From positions 248,001 through 312,000 of the forward strand of contig NZ_CP045875.1 in assembly GCF_009649955.1 (NCBI RefSeq): a stretch of DNA of 64,000 nucleotides, read 5' to 3'. Positions 44,561 through 53,657 of the stretch are shown here, piece after piece; within the stretch, counting starts at the first letter, position 1; each line of letters begins with the position of its first letter. Below the pieces are notes generated by a model that saw only the letters and a program-made list of their open reading frames with translations, was not told the DNA's origin and did not search any database. A program made the translations under genes and the position numbers. This DNA is from Heliorestis convoluta (GTDB taxonomy: Bacteria; Bacillota; Desulfitobacteriia; Heliobacteriales; Heliobacteriaceae).

Positions 44561-45340
44561 TTGAAAAGAGTGAAATCATCCATACTTTTTACCCTGGCTT
44601 TTCTTTTCATCACATTCCACAGTGTCCAGGCTTTAGAACCGGAAGTCATTGTCGACGTTGTACCAGAACAGTACCCTCTCTATGAGGACAAGATAGAGGC
44701 CATGATCTTACAAGAGCGTGCCCTTGTTCCTTTAAGAGAAGCAGCAGAGAAGCTTGGCTACCACATAGAGTGGAATGGTGAAGAAAGAAAAGTGTTCGTT
44801 CAAAAAGATAACACTGAAATTGTTCTGTTTATTGATAGCACAGAGGCTCTCGTTAACGGAGAACGAAAAAGTCTTGATGTGCCACCAATACTTATAGACA
44901 ACAGAACCTATGCACCCATCCGCTTCCTCGCTGAAGAAACCAACTACAATGTCCACTACAGCCGGCGTTATGTACAATTTGGATATGCACCTGAAGTATT
45001 TGTTACCTTCTATACGATGGTGCCTGATGAAGAATGGGAAATTATCTACCACGACAGTGATAACTACAGCCAACAAGGGTGCGATGAAATGCCTTCTTCC
45101 TATTGCTACCAAAGCCTCAACGCCCAAGGGCAAACAGTGCGAAATATTAGAATCGGTTCTTCCCTTGCAGAAGTTAAAAAAGCCTACGGCATACCTAGAA
45201 ACAAAAGCATTGATGAACATGGATCAGGAACGCTTGCTTACGCGGGGCCTTTTACGCCCCAGAGCGGCGACTTTAACGAAATGCAATTTCATTTTGAAAA
45301 TGGAATCGTTATAGAACACATAGTTCCTTATGGGAACTAG
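44561..45340 (+). CDS. Secreted stalk-domain (copper amine oxidase N-like) protein
   Basis: The 259 aa start with a signal peptide ('ILFTLAFLFITFHSVQA', cleavage near residue 24). A copper-amine-oxidase-N-like domain follows: 'LVPLREAAEKLGYHIEWNGEE', 'VNGERKSLDVPPILIDNRTYA' and 'PIRFLAEETNYNVHY'. Such domains bind cell wall or form stalks in Firmicutes. The C-terminal half (about 150-259) has 'IRIGSSLAEVKKAYGIP', an SmpA/OmlA-like small fold seen in surface proteins. TTG start after AGGAGGAGGG. Confidence 0.85.
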   Translation: MKRVKSSILFTLAFLFITFHSVQALEPEVIVDVVPEQYPLYEDKIEAMILQERALVPLREAAEKLGYHIEWNGEERKVFVQKDNTEIVLFIDSTEALVNGERKSLDVPPILIDNRTYAPIRFLAEETNYNVHYSRRYVQFGYAPEVFVTFYTMVPDEEWEIIYHDSDNYSQQGCDEMPSSYCYQSLNAQGQTVRNIRIGSSLAEVKKAYGIPRNKSIDEHGSGTLAYAGPFTPQSGDFNEMQFHFENGIVIEHIVPYGN

Positions 45341-45371
45341 CGCGTGTAACGTAATAACTAGAAAAATAAAA

Positions 45372-45409
45372 AAGCAAAAAAAGATCCAGTGAAGGGATCT
45401 TTTTTGCTT
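45372..45409 (+). terminator. Intrinsic terminator of the stalk-domain gene
   Basis: AAGCAAAAAAAGATCC (45372-45387) pairs with GGATCTTTTTTGCTT (45395-45409). Confidence 0.88.
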
Positions 45410-45488
45410 ACTATATCAATATATTAATTTCAGGACTGTCTCCAAATTATAGTTAAGATAAAGCTGCACAATAGACTCTATGAAAAAA

Positions 45489-46742
45489 TTACTTGCTAGA
45501 ACTATGAGAAGAAAGAGGTTCAACGCTATCAGAAAGACGCAGTCTTGACAACAATAGCTTTGCTCCACCTAACATATAAAGGTATCGCAAGTCGATTAAT
45601 TTTTTCATTAACAAGGCCAATTTTCCTTTTACTTTCATGCCGAAGACGACACCAACAGCATCTTCTTTCCCCAAAGTAGCGACAGAACCTTTCATAAAAG
45701 GCTCAAAAGTTTCTAAAGTAGGACCACCACGAACCAAAGCTGCAATATTATTCGCACAAGTCTGGGACTGCATAATCGCAATTTGTGCTGTTGGTGGGTA
45801 AGGTCGACCCGTACGCTTGTCAATAAAAGAAGAACAATCGCCGATGACAAAAACATTGTCATAATCTTTGATGCGCAAGTCAGCTTCCGCAGGAATTCTA
45901 CCATGAGATGCTTCGAAGACTCTATCACAGACAACGGTGTTTCCTTGAATTCCGCCTGTCCAGATGACCGTAGCTGGGGCAATGCGTTCTTCCCCTTCTT
46001 GAGAAAGAAGAGTTACACCTTCTGGATCAACAGCTTTGATTCTCGTTGAAAGGCGGAAAGATACACCGAGGCTTTCCAGTGATTTCTGAGCGTACTCTGC
46101 CAGAGAACAATCGAAGTTTGCCAAAATCCCTGGAGCACCTTCAACGTTAATCAATTGAACTTGCTTCCGATCAATCCTATACTCATCGCAAAGCGCAGGG
46201 ACTCGCTCTGCCAATTCGGCGATAAATTCGATACCAGTAAATCCAGCCCCACCAACAATAAAGGTTAGCTTTTCATGATTATTTTTACGAGCTGCAAAAT
46301 CAGCAAAGCGGCTTTCAATCTTGCTGCGAATCTCTCGTGCACTGTTCATGCTGCGAATGGTCAAAGAATGTTCGAGAATCCCGGGAATCCCAAAGGTTGC
46401 TGGCTCGTAACCTAGAGCAACAACGAGATAATCGTACGTAAGAGCTTCGCCATGACAAAGCAGAACGCGCTGCTCTTCTTTTTGAACTTCCATTACCGTA
46501 TCTTTAATAAACTGAACCCGTTCTGTATCAATGACGCTACGAACGGGTATGGTAATGCGACTCTCATCACAAGTGCCTGCTGCTACTTCATGAAGCCAAG
46601 TCGTTAAATAGTGGTAATCATGCTTGTTAACAAGTATAATATCTGCTTCATCCTGTCGCAGGAGTTTTTGCAGTCGCGCAACTGTTAAAATGCCGGCATA
46701 CCCTGATCCAAGAACAACAATTCGAGGTTTATGGTTCTTCAT
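45489..46742 (-). CDS. ndh: Type II NADH dehydrogenase (NDH-2)
   Basis: NDH-2 passes electrons from NADH to quinone without pumping protons. The 417 aa have an FAD-binding start 'RIVVLGSGYAGILTVARL', a second nucleotide site 'LTFIVGGAGFTGIEFIAELA' and 'DNVFVIGDCSSF' / 'PPTAQIAIMQSQTCANNI', ending in a membrane-attachment region. Start ATG 46742 is 8 bases after GGGAG. The minus-strand upstream region has a TATAAT at about 46907-46912 and half-sites resembling the Rex motif (TTGTGAAT); the latter is weak. Confidence 0.93.
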   Translation of the reverse strand: MKNHKPRIVVLGSGYAGILTVARLQKLLRQDEADIILVNKHDYHYLTTWLHEVAAGTCDESRITIPVRSVIDTERVQFIKDTVMEVQKEEQRVLLCHGEALTYDYLVVALGYEPATFGIPGILEHSLTIRSMNSAREIRSKIESRFADFAARKNNHEKLTFIVGGAGFTGIEFIAELAERVPALCDEYRIDRKQVQLINVEGAPGILANFDCSLAEYAQKSLESLGVSFRLSTRIKAVDPEGVTLLSQEGEERIAPATVIWTGGIQGNTVVCDRVFEASHGRIPAEADLRIKDYDNVFVIGDCSSFIDKRTGRPYPPTAQIAIMQSQTCANNIAALVRGGPTLETFEPFMKGSVATLGKEDAVGVVFGMKVKGKLALLMKKLIDLRYLYMLGGAKLLLSRLRLSDSVEPLSSHSSSK

Positions 46743-47010
46743 AAGAGACGCTCCCATCCAATTATTAAAAAATTCACAAAGAGAATATTAAAAGACCTAC
46801 CATTAGTATCTTGCCGAAGGGCATTGCCTGCAAGAGTTCTCTTGGATAACTATGGAATAACTCCACGAGTTGTGAATATTAGCTTTTTCATTTATGTTGC
46901 TATTATAAAGCCAATGGAGGGCATAGATAAAATGCATATTAAACATGGGGGGTATGATCAGGGTTTATGGACACTTTGCACAAGGATGTGCTGGTGAAAT
47001 CGATCGCAAG

Positions 47011-47910
47011 TTACAGTTCCTTTTCCGGCTTATTGAGTAAAAAAGATAAAAACTTTTCTGCTGCTACTGATAAAGGAATCGTTTTGAGATGAACAACACC
47101 GATATACCTCGATGGGATTGGCTGGGTCAAATTTACTTCATAGAGGGATTGGTTTTTTAATTCTTTCGCAATAAAGTTTTTGATCACCGATGCAACACCA
47201 AAGTCAATCAAGGCAAACTGAATATTCAGCTCAAAATCACTCAACTCAAAGGCCGGCTTTACCGTTAGCCCATGTTGAGAAAAAACTTTTTCAATATAAG
47301 TCCGTGAACTACTTCCTTTTTCTAATAGAATCAGAGGATATTCGACCACTTCCTTCATAGTGCGAGGGTAACGGGCAAGCTCTTTAAATTTTTCACCGAC
47401 GACAAAGCAGTCTTGAATTTCCATGATCTTATAAACCATCAACTGCTCATCTTGCACAGGCAAATGAACAAAACCAATGTCAAGAGCACCTTTTTTCAAC
47501 ATTTGAATAACAGACAATGTATTTTGGTTGCTCACATGAATACCAATCCCTGGATGAGCTCGCTTGAAGTCTTTCAAGTAGGGAGGAAGATAGTGCTTGC
47601 AAATCGTATCGCCAGCACCAATAGAGATTTCCCCATTTTGAAGATCTTTGACTTCCGTTAATGAACGCTCCCCTAAGGAAATAAAGTTAAAAGCTTGCTC
47701 CACATAGGGGAAAAGAAGCTCTCCATCTTTGGTTAAACGAACGCCTTTCGGAGTTCTAAAAAAAAGCACAGAGCCTAACTTTTCTTCTAACTGCTGTATA
47801 GAGCGACTTACAGCAGGTTGGGTAATATACAAAAACTCAGCGGCTCTGGATATACTGCCTTTTTTGGCTACCACGTAAAAAATCCTGTACAACTCCATAT
47901 TTATCGCCAT
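47011..47910 (-). CDS. LysR family transcriptional regulator
   Basis: ATG 47910 lies 6 bases after GGAGGT; longer in-frame sequence lacks a site. The 299 aa begin with the winged helix-turn-helix 'FYVVAKKGSISRAAEFLYITQ' / 'AVSRSIQQLEEKLG' and continue with a substrate-binding domain of the LysR family ('ISIGAGDTICKHYLPPYLKDF'). Target genes are not evident: the neighbours are ndh (same strand, downstream) and a divergent YvyF-like gene. Confidence 0.93.
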   Translation of the reverse strand: MAINMELYRIFYVVAKKGSISRAAEFLYITQPAVSRSIQQLEEKLGSVLFFRTPKGVRLTKDGELLFPYVEQAFNFISLGERSLTEVKDLQNGEISIGAGDTICKHYLPPYLKDFKRAHPGIGIHVSNQNTLSVIQMLKKGALDIGFVHLPVQDEQLMVYKIMEIQDCFVVGEKFKELARYPRTMKEVVEYPLILLEKGSSSRTYIEKVFSQHGLTVKPAFELSDFELNIQFALIDFGVASVIKNFIAKELKNQSLYEVNLTQPIPSRYIGVVHLKTIPLSVAAEKFLSFLLNKPEKEL

Positions 47911-48170
47911 AAGATACCTCCGACTTTGGCCTAGTAGGCGCTTCATTTCCTGGCTATTTGCTGAGCAAGAATCACCGTCAAAGGATAGTAAATTAGGGAT
48001 TGAATTTATAATCAATTATGTTAAAATGATCAGAGGATTAAGAGATGGAAGAGCTGTAATTATTAGGTTTCTAAAATATAAGAGCTGGCTTCTATGTTAC
48101 TCTTTTTTCATTTTCTAAGAGAAAGAATGATCGAACGAGATTGGATAAAGAGAAAAAGAAGGTGATAAAT

Positions 48171-48545
48171 GTGAATGTCAAAAACTGTGCCTCTTGTCAC
48201 ACGCTTTTCTTCAACCCGATTAGAAGTCAAATTCTTTGCCCGCAGTGCAAGGAAGACGAAGAGATAAACTTAGGCAAAGTTCACACTTTTTTGAACAACC
48301 ATCAAGATGCATCGCTATTGGATGTTGTAATGGAAACTGGTATTTCAGAAAGTCAAATACGCCGTTATATAGAAGAAGGACGAATTGACACAACATCATT
48401 TACAGGGCTAGAGTTAAACTGCCAGATATGTGGCCTTCCTATTAAAACGGGAAATAGATGTTCTCGCTGCTCTGATGAACTCAAAAAAGAATTTCAGATC
48501 GCTTATTTAAATCTTTCAAGAAAAGATAGCAATAATAAGCTGTAA
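48171..48545 (+). CDS. yvyF: YvyF-like flagellar operon protein
   Basis: GTG 48171 follows AAGGTGA by 5 bases. The 124 aa begin with a zinc ribbon 'CASCHTLFFNPIRSQILCPQC', followed by 'TFLNNHQDASLLDVVMETG' and 'ISESQIRRYIEEGRID', a helix-turn-helix-like segment, and a second cysteine cluster 'CQICGLPIKTGNRCSRC'. This matches the YvyF family encoded with flagellar genes in Firmicutes, although none is adjacent here. Confidence 0.8.
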   Translation: MNVKNCASCHTLFFNPIRSQILCPQCKEDEEINLGKVHTFLNNHQDASLLDVVMETGISESQIRRYIEEGRIDTTSFTGLELNCQICGLPIKTGNRCSRCSDELKKEFQIAYLNLSRKDSNNKL

Positions 48546-48570
48546 CAGGTGACACAAAGGACTTCCTTAT

Positions 48571-48612
48571 GACCGTTTTGTTTTCGATTTCGAAAACAGC
48601 GGTCTTTTTTTT
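48571..48612 (+). terminator. Intrinsic terminator of the YvyF-like gene
   Basis: GACCG (48571-48575) pairs with CGGTC (48600-48604), with inner TTTTCG/CGAAAA, followed by eight T residues. Confidence 0.85.
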
Positions 48613-48629
48613 ACGGGAGTAGGAGTCCT

Positions 48630-48749
48630 TTCATTAATGATATACTAGACCTGCTCAAAATTGAAGAAGGTAAACTAGGATTGCAAGATGCCATTGATGA
48701 TGTACTTATTTGCGCATTTAGTCTTATCATGATTTGTGCTATTATATAA
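48630..48749 (+). pseudogene. Histidine kinase fragment
   Basis: Forty codons read 'FINDILDLLKIEEGKLGLQD' before a stop. This resembles the end of a HisKA domain ('IINDILDFSKIEAGKL' is the usual pattern). No start, no ATPase domain. It is a relic upstream of the response regulator gene, whose promoter probably lies within or after it (CTATTATATAAAG near 48742). Confidence 0.55.
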
Positions 48750-48784
48750 AGTAAAAGCGTAGTTGTACTGGAGGAGGCTATAGG

Positions 48785-49216
48785 GTGATTAAGGAACTAA
48801 AAGCCTTATCACAACAAATGCACGTACTGTATGTAGAAGATGATAAAACTATCCAAAAGCAAATGGAGGTATTGCTGAACAAATTTTTCGCTACTGTTAC
48901 AGTAGCGAATGACGGAACTATGGGCCTTCGCCAGTATCAACAGAATATAAATGCCTATGACATTGTACTTTCTGATATATCAATGCCAATGATGAATGGA
49001 TTGGATATGGCTCGAGCTATCAAAGAGATCAATCCAGAACAGATGATTCTTTTGATTTCGGCTCACAATGATAGCGTCAACTTACAAAAAGCAAGTGCTC
49101 TTGGAATTACTTCGGATTACTTCATAATCAAGCCGATTGATAAAGATAGACTGCTGAAAGCACTTTACCAGGCTGTGCAAAAAGTCCAAAGAGCTAAAAA
49201 AGTCCAGTGGCCATAG
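48785..49216 (+). CDS. Single-receiver response regulator
   Basis: The 143 aa contain a receiver: 'HVLYVEDDKTIQKQMEVLL', Asp in 'IVLSDISMPMMNGLDMA', and Lys in 'YFIIKPIDKDRL'. No output domain. GTG start after GGAGGAGG. The kinase gene starts 24 bases later, and the two form a two-component pair. Confidence 0.92.
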   Translation: MIKELKALSQQMHVLYVEDDKTIQKQMEVLLNKFFATVTVANDGTMGLRQYQQNINAYDIVLSDISMPMMNGLDMARAIKEINPEQMILLISAHNDSVNLQKASALGITSDYFIIKPIDKDRLLKALYQAVQKVQRAKKVQWP

Positions 49217-49239
49217 GGAGAATATCAGGGGGTAAAGAT

Positions 49240-50988
49240 ATGGATAAATCGCTCCAAGATTTTGTTAACCACTCTCCCATGATTGTCATTGTCTGGCAAT
49301 GCGAAGACCCATGGAAAGTCAAATTTATCTCTAACGCTATTTGTCAATTCGGATATGATCCCCAGGAGATCCTATCGGGCAAAATCTCTTTTCTTGATCT
49401 GATTTACAGTGAAGACAGGCACCGATATATAGCAGCAATGAAAAACAGGTTTCTGGCTACTTGTCAGGAATATACCCTGGAATACCGTATAGTGACCAAA
49501 GAAGGTCAGATTCGCTGGGTAGAAGCTCAGAAAATCATTAGCCAACGGACAGAAACTAAGCAGTTTTTTCATCAAGATATCCTCATTGATGTCACTCGAC
49601 GCAAAGGGATGGAAGAAGCACTTTATCGAAAAGATCGACTCTTACATGGCGTTGCTGCAGCCACCAATAGCTTGCTGACAACCTATGATTTTAATCACGC
49701 CATCATACAAGCCCTTAACTACTTAGGAGAAGCTGTAGAAGTCGATCGCGTATACATATTTCGCAATCACGAGCACTCCCTAACAGGAGCCCCCGCGGTG
49801 AGTCAAACTTTTGAATGGTCTCGAGATAACATAGTCCCCCAAATCGACAACCCTGTACTACAAGACTTGCCCTATGAAGAAATCGGGCTCTTATGGTGGT
49901 ACAAGAACTTAAAGGATAATAAAACGATCAATGGCCTCGTAAAAGATTTTCCTGAAGCAGAGCGAAGCGTTTTGGAGCCACAGGGAATTATTTCGTTGCT
50001 TGTCGTGCCGATCTTTATTGGAAAGGAATTCTGGGGCTTTGTAGGCTTCGACGATTGTCATTCTGAGCGGATATGGACAAAAGAAGAAGAATCCATTCTG
50101 ATGGTAGCAGCTGCGAGCATTGGCGGTGCCATTCAACGAAAAGAAGCCGAAAGCGCTCTCCAACTTAGTGAAGAAGAGCTCCGCATCGCTTTAGAGAAGC
50201 TCTCTCGACTCAATGAAACCTTAGAAGAACGAGTTTTTCAAGAAGTCATGATGAACCGCCAAAAAGACATGATGTTACAGCAACAATCACGACAGGTGGC
50301 CATGGGTGAAATCATCAACTCCATTGCCCATCAATGGCGACAGCCTCTTAATAGCATCAGTTTAGCAGCTTCAAACATTGTGATAGATGTTGAATTGGGT
50401 GAAAACCTTGAAGAGATTGCTGAAGAAGGCAATCAGATTATTGAACTGGCTCAAAGCATGTCTCAAACCATTACTGACTTTATGGAATTTTTTAATGACA
50501 ACAAAAAAGAAGAATTTTTTCGAGTGGAAGATGTACTCAAAAGCATCGGTGGCATGCTGCAATCACAGCTTTATAGCAAGAATATTGCCTACCAGATCAG
50601 ACTCCCCGAAAAAATTGAAGTAAAGGCCTTTCGCAATGAACTTCAGCAAGTTCTTTTGAATATCATCACCAACGCCATCCATGCCTTTGATGAAAAAAAA
50701 GTAGAACGAAAAATGATTTGTGCCCATGGGTGGATAGAGCATGGCCCAGAGGAACAGGAGCATCTGATCTTAGAAATTGCTGATAATGCAGGTGGCGTAC
50801 CGGAAGAGATCATGGAAAAAATCTTCGAACCTTATATAACAACGAAAGAAAAAGGCAAAGGAACGGGCCTTGGACTTTCTATCAGCCGTACTATCGTTCA
50901 GGATAAACTAAAAGGCAATATCGTTGTGCGTAATGAAAATGGTGGCGCTGTCTTTTCTCTGAACTTTCCTGTATCTTCTTCAGGCTAA
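49240..50988 (+). CDS. Sensor histidine kinase (PAS-GAF-HisKA-HATPase)
   Basis: Start ATG 49240 is 7 bases after CAGGGGGT. The 582 aa have a PAS domain (about 8-125, 'ILIDVTRRKGMEEAL'), a GAF domain (about 140-295), a short coiled coil and an H-box of the 'HQWRQPLN' type ('GEIINSIAHQWRQPLNSIS', His364). The ATPase has 'LQQVLLNIITNAIHAF', 'DNAGGVP' and 'GKGTGLGLSISRTIV'. No membrane segment. Pairs with the receiver protein just upstream. Confidence 0.92.
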   Translation: MDKSLQDFVNHSPMIVIVWQCEDPWKVKFISNAICQFGYDPQEILSGKISFLDLIYSEDRHRYIAAMKNRFLATCQEYTLEYRIVTKEGQIRWVEAQKIISQRTETKQFFHQDILIDVTRRKGMEEALYRKDRLLHGVAAATNSLLTTYDFNHAIIQALNYLGEAVEVDRVYIFRNHEHSLTGAPAVSQTFEWSRDNIVPQIDNPVLQDLPYEEIGLLWWYKNLKDNKTINGLVKDFPEAERSVLEPQGIISLLVVPIFIGKEFWGFVGFDDCHSERIWTKEEESILMVAAASIGGAIQRKEAESALQLSEEELRIALEKLSRLNETLEERVFQEVMMNRQKDMMLQQQSRQVAMGEIINSIAHQWRQPLNSISLAASNIVIDVELGENLEEIAEEGNQIIELAQSMSQTITDFMEFFNDNKKEEFFRVEDVLKSIGGMLQSQLYSKNIAYQIRLPEKIEVKAFRNELQQVLLNIITNAIHAFDEKKVERKMICAHGWIEHGPEEQEHLILEIADNAGGVPEEIMEKIFEPYITTKEKGKGTGLGLSISRTIVQDKLKGNIVVRNENGGAVFSLNFPVSSSG

Positions 50989-51013
50989 TCGAAGGGCAAG
51001 GCGGATTAAAAAG

Positions 51014-51056
51014 AAAAGAGCGAGTAGGGATACTTTTACTCCCTACTCGCTCTTTT
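51014..51056 (+). terminator. Intrinsic terminator of the two-component pair
   Basis: A perfect 17-bp stem (51014-51030 with 51040-51056) ends in a T-rich arm. Confidence 0.9.
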
Positions 51057-51189
51057 TATAGACTTTTTTCGACAAGTAAGTGGTAACAATGGTTGAATAT
51101 ATAGGGAGGTCGTAAAAAAGGGTAAACAAAAAATAAGTTTCTTGTACTTTTTTACAAAACCATATATTCCTAAAAGAAGAGAAATGCGC

Positions 51190-51271
51190 TATAATGTTTT
51201 TACCCAGTAGTGGGGAAAGAAGTGCATTTTAGGTTTCTTCCAAGCTACGAAAGGGTAGCTTCTTTTTTTTT
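51190..51271 (+). promoter_or_regulatory. Promoter and attenuator-like leader of the ATP-grasp operon
   Basis: TATAAT (51190-51195) is followed by CCCAGTAGTGGGG, then by AAGCTAC (51242-51248) pairing with GTAGCTT (51255-51261) and nine T residues (51263-51271). This intrinsic terminator lies between the -10 box and the start codon at 51295, so it would end transcripts before the operon unless relieved. The -35 box is not clear. Confidence 0.55.
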
Positions 51272-51294
51272 GGCATTTTTTCGGAGGTGTTCTC

Positions 51295-52770
51295 GTGTTT
51301 TCTGTGGATAGTGAGAAAAGGTTTTTTAATGAAATGTTTGATCATTCCTGTGCCGTTCGACCTTGCTATGAGACAATTTATAATTATTTTAACAATCTAT
51401 CACCCATGATGCTGGAACATCTAAAAAACAAAGCGGAGCATGGTTTCGTCAACTTAGGAGTTACCTTTCGGGTTTATCATGAGTCAACGAGTATGGAGAG
51501 AACAATTCCTTTTGACATTCTTCCTCGTTTAATTCCTGAAGAAGAATGGACGATCTTAGATGAAGGATGTCGCCAACGAGTTCGAGCTCTCAATGCCTTC
51601 CTCTATGACATTTATCACGGTCAGGAAATTCTTCACGATCAAGTTATACCAAGAGAATTGGTCGTAACACATCCCGACTTTTGCTGGGCCATGGCAGGAC
51701 TCCATGTTCCATTAAATGAGTATATTACTTTAGCAGGTATCGATGTAATTCGAGATAATGAGGGCAAATATTTTGTCTTAGAAGATAACTTGCGCGTACC
51801 TTCTGGAATCAGCTATGTGTATGAAAATCGAAAAATGATGCAACAGCTTTTCCCAGAGCTTTGTCAAAATCATCAAATTGAGCCGATTATGCCATCTTTG
51901 AGCTATCTAGCGCGGTACTTGCAGTCTCTATCTCCCAGGCGGGTCTCCAAGCCTACCGTTGTCTTGTTGACGCCAGGTCCTTATAACGCCGCCTATTATG
52001 ATCACGTCTTTCTATCGCAGCAACTTGGTATTGACCTTGTAGAAGGCCAAGATCTAATGACCCTTGATAACCGCGTCTATTTGCGCAGCGTGGAAGGGTT
52101 GCGACAAGTCGATGTCATTTATCGACGTGTTGACGATGCTTTCTTAGACCCTCTTGTATTTCGACCCGACTCTATGCTGGGTGTGCCCGGACTTATGAGT
52201 GCCTATCGAGCCGGTCATGTTGCTCTGGCTAACGCGCCTGGCGCTGGTGTTGCTGATGACAAAGCCATCTTTGCTTATGTGCCTGCCATGATTCGCTACT
52301 ATCTCGGTGAAGAGCCGATTCTAGAAAATGTTCCTACCTTCCTTTTGAAGAATCGAGAAGAGCAGGAATATGTACTCCATAACTTAGAGAAAATGGTCGT
52401 CAAGAAAACAACGGGTGCTGGTGGCTACGGCATGCTTATCGGCCCGAAAGCATCAGAAGAAGAACTAGCCACGTTCCGTACCATATTGCAAGAAAAGCCG
52501 CATCACTATATTGCACAGCCGACCATTCAATTGTCGCAACACCCATCTTTTATCAATGGTGTTTTTAGCAATCGACACATTGATCTTCGGCCTTTTGTCA
52601 TAGGAGGCAAAAAAGTCATACCAGGTGGCTTAACTCGTGTTGCCTTGCGGGAAGGTTCTCTTGTAGTAAATTCTTCGCAAGGTGGAGGTAGCAAAGACAC
52701 CTGGGTTCTTCGAAGTCAAGGTGGAGAAAGGGAGTGCCAATTATGCTCAACCGTCAGGCCGACAGCTTGA
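51295..52770 (+). CDS. Circularly permuted type 2 ATP-grasp protein
   Basis: The protein has 491 aa and matches the CP_ATPgrasp_2 (DUF404/407) family: 'IPRELVVTHPDFCWAM', 'FVLEDNLRVPSGISYVYENR', 'VDVIYRRVDDAFLDPLVFR', 'KTTGAGGYGMLIGP' (nucleotide-binding loop) and 'SQHPSFINGVFSNRHIDLRPF'. ATP-grasp enzymes form amide or peptide bonds via acyl phosphates. In many bacteria this gene is linked to alpha-E and transglutaminase genes, as here. GTG start after GGAGGTG. The substrate is unknown. Confidence 0.92.
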   Translation: MFSVDSEKRFFNEMFDHSCAVRPCYETIYNYFNNLSPMMLEHLKNKAEHGFVNLGVTFRVYHESTSMERTIPFDILPRLIPEEEWTILDEGCRQRVRALNAFLYDIYHGQEILHDQVIPRELVVTHPDFCWAMAGLHVPLNEYITLAGIDVIRDNEGKYFVLEDNLRVPSGISYVYENRKMMQQLFPELCQNHQIEPIMPSLSYLARYLQSLSPRRVSKPTVVLLTPGPYNAAYYDHVFLSQQLGIDLVEGQDLMTLDNRVYLRSVEGLRQVDVIYRRVDDAFLDPLVFRPDSMLGVPGLMSAYRAGHVALANAPGAGVADDKAIFAYVPAMIRYYLGEEPILENVPTFLLKNREEQEYVLHNLEKMVVKKTTGAGGYGMLIGPKASEEELATFRTILQEKPHHYIAQPTIQLSQHPSFINGVFSNRHIDLRPFVIGGKKVIPGGLTRVALREGSLVVNSSQGGGSKDTWVLRSQGGERECQLCSTVRPTA

Positions 52771-53657
52771 TTTGGTTGGCCCGCATGATTGAACGGGCAG
52801 AAAACAACGCACGAATGTTAGAAGTATATTACGCAGAATCGCTAGAAGAAAAAGCATCATACTGGGAATCTCTCGTAGCTGTTACAGGCGACGTAGCACT
52901 GTATCGTCAACAATATAAAAACGTCGATAGCCTATCTGTTTTTGAATTTCTTTCTTTTTCTGATCAGAATCCCAACTCTATTTACTGTTGCTTGCACCAG
53001 GCCAAAGAAAATGCTCTCGTAGCCCGTGAAATTCTCCCCAATGAAATTTACGAAGTCGTAAATTCCTTTTACCTTGTCGTTCGCACTTGTGCGCAAAAGC
53101 TACAAGGGAAGTCTCCTCTAGAATTTTTACATCTCGTGAAAAAGCGTTCTCTTCTTTTTCAAGGTATGGTAGAAGCCATTTTGCCGCAAAACAAAGGCTG
53201 GGCTTTTCTCCAACTAGGTCGCTATCTCGAGAGAGCTGACAAAACAGCGCGGATCATTGATGCCGCTGTAGGCCATCCTAAGAGCCACCAAGAGAACTTA
53301 TGGTTGCGCGTTTTACTTTCTGTGAGCGCCTATGAAGCCTATCGCCGAGAATGGTGTGGGCGCATTGGAGCTCGAGAAGTAACTGAATTTTTGGTTCATC
53401 AAGCTGATTTTCCTCGATCTTTATCTTTTTCCGTTGCTCATGCACTAGAAGCGGCTGATAAAGCTTTTCAAAATGGCGCTCAAGTCGTAGAGCCCATTCA
53501 ATTGTTAGAGCATCTAGACCAACAGTTGCGGATGACAGCCATTGAGGAAATTGAAAGACAGGGCGTTCACAATTTCTTGCAATCTTTTCTCAGCGAAAAC
53601 AACAAAGTAGGGGATGCCGTGAATCATACACTGTTTCGCGGCCCAAGTACTGCGTGA
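52743..53657 (+). CDS. Alpha-E domain protein (DUF403)
   Basis: ATG 52743 follows GGGAG and overlaps the ATP-grasp gene by 28 bases, implying translational coupling. The 304 aa are almost all helical: 'LIWLARMIERAENNARMLE', 'FLQLGRYLERADKTARIID' and 'RSLSFSVAHALEAADKAF' are typical alpha-E signatures. It is thought to work with the ATP-grasp protein; no reaction has been assigned. Confidence 0.92.
   Translation: MLNRQADSLIWLARMIERAENNARMLEVYYAESLEEKASYWESLVAVTGDVALYRQQYKNVDSLSVFEFLSFSDQNPNSIYCCLHQAKENALVAREILPNEIYEVVNSFYLVVRTCAQKLQGKSPLEFLHLVKKRSLLFQGMVEAILPQNKGWAFLQLGRYLERADKTARIIDAAVGHPKSHQENLWLRVLLSVSAYEAYRREWCGRIGAREVTEFLVHQADFPRSLSFSVAHALEAADKAFQNGAQVVEPIQLLEHLDQQLRMTAIEEIERQGVHNFLQSFLSENNKVGDAVNHTLFRGPSTA

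Noticed and set aside
44732-45220. Long minus-strand open frame (162 codons) opposite the stalk-domain gene
   Set aside because: No family match or Shine-Dalgarno; the plus strand has a signal peptide and a recognised domain.
46758-47010. Rex operator upstream of ndh
   Set aside because: Only half-sites (TTGTGAAT, ATTCACAA-like) are present, not a full palindrome.
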